A stretch of 35,780 nt of DNA, taken from positions 1 through 35,780 of the forward strand of contig DHIZ01000372.1 of assembly GCA_002404055.1 (NCBI GenBank), in the 5' to 3' direction. The position numbers were made by a program, and so were the translations under genes. The notes under the pieces were generated by a model. It was not told where the DNA came from. It was given only the letters and a program-made list of their open reading frames with translations, and searched no databases. Positions 30,254-35,780 of this stretch are shown piece by piece (position 1 is the stretch's first letter; the number at the start of each line of letters is the position of its first letter). The stretch comes from Chloroflexi bacterium UBA4733 (GTDB lineage Bacteria > Chloroflexota > UBA4733).

Positions 30254-31966
30254 ATGGCAATCTTCTCGCTCCCTCCGCCGCTCTCGCGGCGCTCCTTTGT
30301 AGTGCGCCTGGGTATCCTTGTCGGTTCCTCGGCGCTCGTACCCCTCCTGGCCGCCTGCGGCTCCAGCACCAACGGTTCGGTCACCACCGCGTCAACGACA
30401 TCGAGCGTGGCCACGTCCGCCGCGACCAGCTCCGCCTCCTCGACGCCGACTGGCGCCACTACCCGCACGGCCGCCGCCAGCACGGTACGTCCAACCTCGA
30501 TAACCCTGTCCAGCACCACGGCGAGCGCAGCGAGCAACGCAACCCGGCTCAGCGCTTCCAGTTCCACCGCCGCGCTGGTCGCTTCGGGCCAGGGCACGCC
30601 CGGGGGCACGCTACGAGCGACACTCGGCTCCGATCCCTCATCGCTCGATCCGCACCAGGCCAGCACCATCTTCGACGCGGACGTGCGGAACAACCTGTTC
30701 GACGGACTGGTGCAGGACGGCGACCCGCAAAACCTGCCGGGTGCGCTCGCAGAGACGTGGGACTCCGCCGATGCCAAGTCCTGGACGTTTCACCTCCGCC
30801 AGGGTGTGCATTTCCACGATGGCGTGGAAGTCACTTCCGATATCGTGAAGAGCAGTGTCGAACGCATCCAGAACCCGGCCACCAAGACGGCCGGTGCTCT
30901 GCGAACGGTGGCAGCGGAAATAGCAGCGGTTACCGCAGTAGACAAGTACACAGTACGGATCGACCTGAAGGCGGCGAACGGCGCCTTCCCTCTGGAGATG
31001 GTCGACATCAAGATTGTGCCGCCCGATTTCAACGTCACGAAGCCAGTCGGCACCGGACCTTTCCAGTTTGTCGAGTGGGTGCGGAACCAGCGCATCACTC
31101 TCAAGAAGAACCCCAACTACTTCTTGAAAGGCCTGCCATATCTGGAGCAAGTCATCTTCCAGCCGGTGCCCGACGAGAACCAGAAGGTGGTACTCCTGCA
31201 GGCCGGCCAGGTCGACTTCAGCGATACCATTCCGCTGCCGCGCGTGAAAGATATCCAGGCCGGTGGCAAGATCGTCGTACAGGGGATTGCTCCGGGGATG
31301 TCCCCATCTTCCTACTTTATGGAGCTGAAGACGGACACGCCGCCCCTCAACGATGTGCGTGTGCGCCAGGCTATCAACTACGCCATCGATCGCCGCTCGC
31401 AACTCGACGTGACGTTTGGCGTCGGTACTATCAAATCCAACCCCGTCCCACCCAAGCACTGGGCCTTTGATCCGCAAGCTACCTCCTACGACCAGCGCGA
31501 CGTGAATAAGGCCAAGCAGTTGCTCGCCCAGGCCGGCCACAGCAGTGGCCTCAACCTACAACTCAAGTACATCACGAGTCGCGCTGAGTTCGCGACGATT
31601 GCGCAACTCTTCCAGACCAGCATGGCCGATGTCGGCATCAAGGTTGATCTGGTGCCACAGGAGATCAATGTCTGGGTGAACGACGTGCTCAATAAGCACA
31701 ACTTCCAACTCGGACTGACCGGGATCATCCCGAACTACGATCCCGACCAAATTATGCGTCGGTACGATCCCACTGACCAGGATGGCGCAGCGATGGCTTG
31801 GAAGGACAGCCAGTATCTGAGCCTGCTTGACCAGGGGAAGGCGCTGGTGATGCAGGATCAACGCAAGCCGATCTACGCCCAGGCACAGGTCATCGAGCAG
31901 AATGGCAGCGCCGGCCTCGTACTCAACGAGCGCCCAATCCTGTACGGCTCTTTGCCGTCTGTGTAA
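30254..31966 (+). CDS. Family-5 solute-binding lipoprotein, last 20 residues cut off by an in-frame TAA
   Basis: The 570-aa protein starts at ATG 30254 (GAAAGG upstream). A Tat-type signal (SRRSFVVRLGILVGSSALVP) leads to lipobox LLAAC with Cys35, then a Ser/Thr/Ala-rich linker (about 36-115). The SBP_bac_5 fold follows: GGTLRATLGSDPSSLDPHQA, NNLFDGLVQDG, SWTFHLRQGVHFHDGVEVTS, GTGPFQFVEWVRNQRITLKK, DVRVRQAINYAIDRRSQLDV. The frame stops at TAA 31964-31966, but the same frame continues for 19 codons, GFRPDLRQHTDFYAVWLKK, to TAG 32026. That is the normal C-terminus of these proteins. The tail may be dispensable, so activity is uncertain. It is the third gene of the Dpp-type operon. Confidence 0.9.
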   Translation: MAIFSLPPPLSRRSFVVRLGILVGSSALVPLLAACGSSTNGSVTTASTTSSVATSAATSSASSTPTGATTRTAAASTVRPTSITLSSTTASAASNATRLSASSSTAALVASGQGTPGGTLRATLGSDPSSLDPHQASTIFDADVRNNLFDGLVQDGDPQNLPGALAETWDSADAKSWTFHLRQGVHFHDGVEVTSDIVKSSVERIQNPATKTAGALRTVAAEIAAVTAVDKYTVRIDLKAANGAFPLEMVDIKIVPPDFNVTKPVGTGPFQFVEWVRNQRITLKKNPNYFLKGLPYLEQVIFQPVPDENQKVVLLQAGQVDFSDTIPLPRVKDIQAGGKIVVQGIAPGMSPSSYFMELKTDTPPLNDVRVRQAINYAIDRRSQLDVTFGVGTIKSNPVPPKHWAFDPQATSYDQRDVNKAKQLLAQAGHSSGLNLQLKYITSRAEFATIAQLFQTSMADVGIKVDLVPQEINVWVNDVLNKHNFQLGLTGIIPNYDPDQIMRRYDPTDQDGAAMAWKDSQYLSLLDQGKALVMQDQRKPIYAQAQVIEQNGSAGLVLNERPILYGSLPSV

Positions 31967-32048
31967 GGGTTTCGGCCCGACCTTCGCCAGCACACCGACT
32001 TCTACGCCGTCTGGCTCAAGAAGTAGGAGTACCGTCTAACGCGCTCCC

Positions 32049-32867
32049 CTATGGGCAGTGGCTGCCAAACTCCCGGTAGTGGCGCACCGGTAGTTCGTGC
32101 ATCTCGGTCGCCAGCAGGATAAGGCGGCGCACCGCCGCTTCGAAGACCTGCTGGCCCTTCGCCGCGCTCGCCACCAGCGGGTTGCCCATGGTTCCGGTGA
32201 TTTTTGCCGTGTCGCGGCGTCGCTCGGCGTACTGGGCGAACTGACGAAGCTCGGCACTGAAGGGATTCGGGAACACATCGTCCGTCATCTTGCTGCTGTC
32301 GATCAGGTGCGGGCGCAGATGCAACTGGAGCGATGTCTCCCACTCGCCACCGTGGCCCACTCGCCCCTCGTCGGCCTCGGAGAGCGCCAGCATTTCCGGC
32401 GCTGCTGCCTGCCACCAGTTGAAGGTGATGGGGAAGATGTCGTGCTCCCCGACCTGGGTGGTCACCGCCGCATTCGGCGCCGAGTTGCCGCCGTGGCCAT
32501 TCACGACGATGATGCGAGGGAAACCGTTGGCGTGGATGCTGCGCAGCACGTCGGCCAGCAGGCACTGATACGTCTCCAGGCGCAGGCTGATGGTCCCGAC
32601 GAACCCCATGTTGTAGTGGGTGAAGCCACTCCAGATCGGCGGCGCCACGATCAAGGGGAAGTCGTCCACCCGTTGCGCCGCCGTGACGGCAAGCGAGAAG
32701 GGACCGACGATATCCACGTCCATCGGGCAATGCGGCCCGTGCTGTTCGATGGAACCCGTCGGCACGATAATGACCGGGTCATGCCGGAGCGCTTCCTCAA
32801 ACTCGTGCCGCCAGAGTTCTTGCCAGAGCACCTTCTTGTTGCTGCCGTCATACGACACCGTATACAT
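32049..32867 (-). CDS. Creatininase-family amidohydrolase
   Basis: The 272-aa protein starts at ATG 32867, with AAAGGAA six bases upstream. The metal-binding core of the creatininase/creatinine-amidohydrolase family is intact: PTGSIEQHGPHCPMDVDIVG with Glu, His and Asp ligands near residues 37-50, IIVVNGHGGNSAPNAAV near residue 120, and RVGHGGEWETSLQLHLRP with the Glu of the G-E-W-E-T-S motif near residue 175. Family members open cyclic amides such as creatinine or act on formamidopyrimidines and mycofactocin precursors. None of those partners is nearby, so the substrate is open. It converges on the binding-protein gene. Confidence 0.9.
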   Translation of the reverse strand: MYTVSYDGSNKKVLWQELWRHEFEEALRHDPVIIVPTGSIEQHGPHCPMDVDIVGPFSLAVTAAQRVDDFPLIVAPPIWSGFTHYNMGFVGTISLRLETYQCLLADVLRSIHANGFPRIIVVNGHGGNSAPNAAVTTQVGEHDIFPITFNWWQAAAPEMLALSEADEGRVGHGGEWETSLQLHLRPHLIDSSKMTDDVFPNPFSAELRQFAQYAERRRDTAKITGTMGNPLVASAAKGQQVFEAAVRRLILLATEMHELPVRHYREFGSHCP

Positions 32868-32897
32868 CGCTGTTCCTTTCTGCATGCACGTCCGCGC

Positions 32898-33362
32898 CTA
32901 ACCGTTCGCCCCGACTGCCCGGCGCAGGAGGTCAAGCAGGGTCAGTCGCTCGGCCTCGGAGAGGCCGGAGATGCCGGGAGCCTCCACCAACATGGCTTCC
33001 ACCCGCTCCCGCATGCGCAAGCCCTCGGTAGTAAGCAGCAGGTGCTTGATCCGGCGATCCGCCGCGTCGGTACGGCGCTCCAGCAAACCGCGCGCTTCTA
33101 AGCGGTCGACGATGCCGGTGACGTTGGAGGCATCGCAGCCCAGCTTGCCGGCGACCTCGCGCATGGGCAAGGGACCATCGAGGCAATGGAGGAGCTGGGC
33201 CTGGGGCGGGGTCAGATCGAGCTGCCCAACCTGGGCATCAAAGAAGGCCTGCAACTGGCGCGAGAGCGCCATGACCAGTCCGGCCAGCTCGTCGTCTAAC
33301 TGTCGCCCCGTCGCGCCGGCTCGGTCCGGCAGGCAATCATCGTCACGCATGGCGCCCATCAT
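32898..33362 (-). CDS. MarR-family transcriptional regulator
   Basis: The 154-aa protein starts near ATG 33362 (33359 and 33350 are also possible). A dimerisation helix (DELAGLVMALSRQLQAFFDA) comes first. The winged helix-turn-helix follows: LTPPQAQLLHCLDGPLPMRE, VAGKLGCDASNVTGIVDRLE, then ARGLLERRTDAADRRIKHLL with the D-x-R wing motif. These are the typical MarR hallmarks. It diverges from the doxX gene, with a strong promoter between them, so it probably represses doxX and itself and responds to a small phenolic or oxidising ligand. The ligand is not readable from sequence. Confidence 0.93.
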   Translation of the reverse strand: MMGAMRDDDCLPDRAGATGRQLDDELAGLVMALSRQLQAFFDAQVGQLDLTPPQAQLLHCLDGPLPMREVAGKLGCDASNVTGIVDRLEARGLLERRTDAADRRIKHLLLTTEGLRMRERVEAMLVEAPGISGLSEAERLTLLDLLRRAVGANG

Positions 33363-33379
33363 ACTCGCAACCCAGACAC

Positions 33380-33407
33380 TTGACAACCTCGATAGTTGAT
33401 GTATAAA
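33380..33407 (+). promoter_or_regulatory. Strong sigma70-type promoter for doxX
   Basis: TTGACA (33380-33385), 16 bp, then TATAAA (33402-33407) lies 60 bp ahead of the doxX start and just upstream of the divergent marR gene. The spacer contains GATAGTTGATG, a plausible MarR half-site. Confidence 0.75.
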
Positions 33408-33466
33408 TAATAGCAGGTTCAAGCGATGGACGCCTGGACCATTGACTTGGCTAAGGAGTGTGCCTG

Positions 33467-33835
33467 ATGTCTCTACCGGTAACGATCGTTGAGGGTGTCC
33501 TGGGTCTGGCTTTCCTGGGGGCGGGCGGCAGTAAGCTGATGGGCGTGAAGATGCACGTGGAGAACTTCCAGCGCTGGGGCTACCCGCAGTGGTTCCGCAG
33601 CGTGACGGGTGCGGTGGAGGTCGTCGGCGGCGTCGGCATGCTGGCCGGCATCGGTCTACGCTGGCTGGGGCCGCTGGCCGGCCTCTGGCTGACCGCGACC
33701 ATGCTCGGTGCCGTGCTGACGCACGTGCGTGCCCACGAAAGCGTGGGGAAGATGGCGCCAGCCGCGGTGCTGCTCGTGCTGGCCCTGGTCGTCGTCGTGC
33801 TCGGCTGGCCATCGCTCAGCCAGCAATTCGCGTAG
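33467..33835 (+). CDS. DoxX-family small membrane protein
   Basis: The 122-aa protein starts at ATG 33467, with AAGGAG eight bases ahead. It has four helices in the DoxX arrangement: VEGVLGLAFLGAGGSKLMGV, VTGAVEVVGGVGMLAGIGLR, LAGLWLTATMLGAVLTHVRA and AAVLLVLALVVVVLGW. The conserved F-x-x-x-G-x-x-K of the first helix and the W-x-x-x-x-x-G-x-x-E-x-x-G of the second are present. DoxX proteins are linked to oxidative-stress membrane complexes and quinone or thiol chemistry. Control by the divergent MarR regulator fits that role. Confidence 0.9.
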   Translation: MSLPVTIVEGVLGLAFLGAGGSKLMGVKMHVENFQRWGYPQWFRSVTGAVEVVGGVGMLAGIGLRWLGPLAGLWLTATMLGAVLTHVRAHESVGKMAPAAVLLVLALVVVVLGWPSLSQQFA

Positions 33836-33938
33836 CCTGCATTCTTCACGGTCGCGGCCCCGACGACTTCGCCCAGTGTGCTACCGTCTCTCCCCACAAC
33901 GTGCATGTGCAGGTGCGTATCAGTGGAGGGACAACGGC

Positions 33939-35075
33939 ATGAAGATCAACGAGATCAAGACCTACGTGATGGATAGTCCAGGTCGGGACTACGTCTTTAT
34001 CAAAATACAGACCGACGCCGGCATCCACGGCTGGGGTGAAGGCACCCTGGAGATGAAGCAAGGCACCGTCGTCGCGGCGGTGCGCGACCTGGAGGGTTTT
34101 CTCCTCGGGGAGGACCCGACGCGCGTCGACTTCCTCTGGCAGCGCATGTACCGCCAGGGTTTCTGGCGGGGCGGCGTCGCCATCCTCTCCGCCATCTCCG
34201 GTCTGGAGCAGGCGCTGTGGGACATCACCGGCAAAGCCTACGGCCAGCCGGTCTACAAGCTGCTGGGCGGCGCCGTGCGCGACTACATCCCCTGTTACAC
34301 GCACTGCGGTGACCCGGAGCGGGCGCAGCAGTTGATGGGCGAGGGCTGGCGCGCCTTCAAGTCCGGCCCGGCTGGGCGGCGCGGTAACACCCTGGAGGTA
34401 CACGAGCAGGCGTTGCCGCGCCAGACCGCGCAAGCCTTCAAGCGCATGCGCCAGGCTTGCGGTGACGACGTTCAATTAATGTGTGACGTCCACGGGCGGC
34501 TGCGTCCGGCGGCGGCCATCCGGCTGGGCAAGGCCCTGGAGCCGTATGACCTGCTGTTCTACGAGGAAGCGGTGCCGCCCGACAATATCCAGAGTCTGCG
34601 GCTGCTGCGCGAAGCCGGCCTGTCGATGGACATCGCCACCGGCGAGCGCGCTTTCACCAAGTGGGGCTTCCGCGAGATGATCGAACAGCAACTGGTAGAC
34701 ATCATCCAACCGGATATTTGCCACGATGGCGGCATCAAAGAGACGATCAAGATCGCCGCCATGGCCGAGACGTACCACATCCTGGTGGCGCCGCACAACC
34801 CGAACGGCCCGGTCGGCACCGCCGCCTCCGTCCATGCCGCGGCAGTGATCCCCAACTTCCTGATCCTGGAGTACGCGCAGACCACGACGCGCGACGTCTG
34901 CCAGGCAGCGAGCGCAGAGGACTGCTTTGCCGCGCGCAATGGCCGCATCGAGTTGCCGACGAAGCCCGGCCTTGGCATTGAGCTGGACGAAGCCTACCTC
35001 GCCGCTCACCCGGCCGGCGGCGTCAAGATCTGGCCGGGGCTGCGCTACGCGGACGGCGGGATCGCGGACGTGTGA
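33939..35075 (+). CDS. D-galactonate-dehydratase-like enolase-superfamily enzyme
   Basis: The 378-aa protein starts at ATG 33939 after GGAGGG. It has the capping domain (KINEIKTYVMDSPGRDYVFI, IHGWGEGTLEMK, LWQRMYRQGFWRGGVAILSA) and the barrel with every expected ligand. QLMCDVHGRL has metal Asp and the general-acid His as in GalD; LLFYEEAVPP has Glu; DIATGERAFTKWGF has Glu; VAPHNPNGPVGTAASVHAAA has the second His. The DIIQPDICHDGGIKE strand is the usual family signature. The enzyme should dehydrate an aldonic acid to a 2-keto-3-deoxy product; the exact sugar acid may differ from galactonate. It is intact, unlike the other dehydratase at 19744. Confidence 0.9.
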   Translation: MKINEIKTYVMDSPGRDYVFIKIQTDAGIHGWGEGTLEMKQGTVVAAVRDLEGFLLGEDPTRVDFLWQRMYRQGFWRGGVAILSAISGLEQALWDITGKAYGQPVYKLLGGAVRDYIPCYTHCGDPERAQQLMGEGWRAFKSGPAGRRGNTLEVHEQALPRQTAQAFKRMRQACGDDVQLMCDVHGRLRPAAAIRLGKALEPYDLLFYEEAVPPDNIQSLRLLREAGLSMDIATGERAFTKWGFREMIEQQLVDIIQPDICHDGGIKETIKIAAMAETYHILVAPHNPNGPVGTAASVHAAAVIPNFLILEYAQTTTRDVCQAASAEDCFAARNGRIELPTKPGLGIELDEAYLAAHPAGGVKIWPGLRYADGGIADV

Positions 35076-35118
35076 CTCGGGTACGCCGGCAAGATGGCGG
35101 GGGGCGTCGCACCCGAGC

Positions 35119-35202
35119 CAAGGGCGTATGCAATACCAAGGGCGTATGCAATACGCCCCTACAATCTACCGTTTCTCCCGTAGGGGCGTATTGCATACGC
35201 CC
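35119..35202. repeat. Tandem and inverted repeat element (REP-like)
   Basis: An 18-bp unit (CAAGGGCGTATGCAATAC) occurs twice in tandem at 35119-35136 and 35137-35154. Bases 35140-35162 are a perfect 23-bp reverse complement of 35180-35202, with a 17-bp loop. Each arm is itself a palindrome, GGGCGTAT-GCA-ATACGCCC. No coding sense is seen. It resembles a dispersed REP/MITE-type intergenic repeat. The position 43 bp after the dehydratase stop would also allow a role in mRNA 3'-end formation. Confidence 0.8.
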
Positions 35203-35364
35203 CGTGTCCTCGGCATGTATCATCAACCGGCCCCGGCCTTTCCCGTCGCCCGCTGGCGCTGGTAGACGCGGAGCGCACTTCATCCGGCTGGCCCGTGCCG
35301 ACGGCGGAAGGTCCGGTCAGCGCATAGTCGCCGCCTTCCTCGCCCAGGATGATCTGCTGCTCGC

Positions 35365-35780
35365 TTATTTCCCCTCCAAGTCGTCGAGGGCTTCCTCGGC
35401 TATTTGGATGGGAGATCGCGCGATTGAAAGACTGGTGGCTCCGATCTGAATAAAAATGGTGTCTTCGTCCTGGTGAAGGGAAATGGGCTGCAGCACCGAA
35501 TGGGCGCCTTCCACTTCCCGGATGGGCGTGCGCACATACTTTTCCACGAACCGGCCCATCACGTAACCAGCCTTGGCCTCTATGTGGTTCCAGGCATCAT
35601 CACCTACATATGCCCCTCCACCGTACCGCACGAATTCAGTTCGGAGGTCATTCAAACGTACCGATGGCGTGGAGTCGAGCACGAGTAGGATTGGAGCATA
35701 TCCTGAACTCTGACAATCGCGAGCGAAATCGAGTTCCTTTTGGAATCTCCCCTGACCGCTAAGCACGTAGCCAGAACAAA
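35365..35780 (-). CDS. Partial CDS, possible restriction-endonuclease-like protein (C-terminal part)
   Basis: The frame is open from the right end of the window to TGA/TAG at 35365, so the start is missing. The visible ~138 residues begin CSGYVLSGQGRFQKELDFAR, followed by PILLVLDSTPSVRLNDLRTE, GGAYVGDDAWNHIEAKAGYV and MGRFVEKYVRTPIREVEGAH. Alternating strands and charged helices give it the look of the end of a nuclease or DNA-binding enzyme, and the G-Q-G-R-F-Q-K-E run recalls type II restriction endonucleases. I cannot confirm this. No methylase is visible because the neighbouring DNA is outside the window. Confidence 0.55.
   Translation of the reverse strand, partial: CSGYVLSGQGRFQKELDFARDCQSSGYAPILLVLDSTPSVRLNDLRTEFVRYGGGAYVGDDAWNHIEAKAGYVMGRFVEKYVRTPIREVEGAHSVLQPISLHQDEDTIFIQIGATSLSIARSPIQIAEEALDDLEGK

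Noticed and set aside
1..35780. CRISPR arrays, rRNA or tRNA genes
   Set aside because: No regularly spaced repeats and no cloverleaf or rRNA-like sequence was seen on reading both strands. A covariance search would be decisive.

Overview
The window is GC-rich, densely coded bacterial DNA. It has frequent GTG/TTG starts, ATGA-type gene overlaps, CUT1 and Dpp-type ABC transporters without their ATPases, a GAF/HD-GYP plus FecR pair, and a helix-turn-helix/hydrolase/cyclase fusion. This mix suggests a Chloroflexota chromosome (Thermomicrobia-like). That is an inference from gene content; no rRNA or other marker gene is present.

Layout. (1) About 1-3870 is the right-hand part of an integrated mobile element. 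A leftward operon of small proteins ends in the N-terminus of a probable tyrosine integrase. A rightward operon encodes an excisionase-like HTH protein, a stand-alone resolvase domain whose catalytic serine is alanine, and a full large serine recombinase. The element appears to have split a FecR-type gene, whose first ~140 codons survive at 3870-4310 behind a GAF/HD-GYP gene. (2) 5942-12592 holds chromosomal genes: a secreted CAP protein, a two-gene operon of a kinase-like protein and a class I isoprenoid-synthase-fold protein with two DDxxD motifs, a Gfo/Idh/MocA dehydrogenase, an HD hydrolase and a membrane protein. (3) 12825-16474 is a CUT1 sugar ABC operon led by a sulfatase gene remnant. 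(4) 16606-18810 holds a regulator that has lost its ATPase half, a CcbP-like calcium-binding protein and a small partner. (5) 19021-19586 is a MazEF-type toxin-antitoxin pair. (6) 19744-26375 holds a sugar-acid dehydratase interrupted by one TGA, the HTH/hydrolase/cyclase fusion, an FAD monooxygenase, a broken lacI and a medium-chain dehydrogenase with a nearby paralogue remnant. (7) 26694-35075 holds a MATE/ANKH-like exporter, a Dpp-type permease/permease/binding-protein set, a creatininase-family amidohydrolase, MarR plus DoxX, and a galactonate-dehydratase-like enzyme. The window ends in a long inverted repeat and a partial gene.

How it fits together. Parts 3, 6 and 7 read as accessory carbohydrate and sugar-acid catabolism: importers, dehydratases, NAD(P)-linked dehydrogenases and their regulators. 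Many of these genes are damaged: two in-frame stops, a truncated LacI, a truncated STAND regulator, a truncated sulfatase, and dehydrogenase and DUF433 scraps. This looks like recent, ongoing decay of a niche-specific region.

The points most worth a second look are the catalytically dead resolvase paired with an intact large serine recombinase (with a three-hairpin leader between them), the kinase-like/isoprenoid-synthase pair, and the pseudogene pattern.
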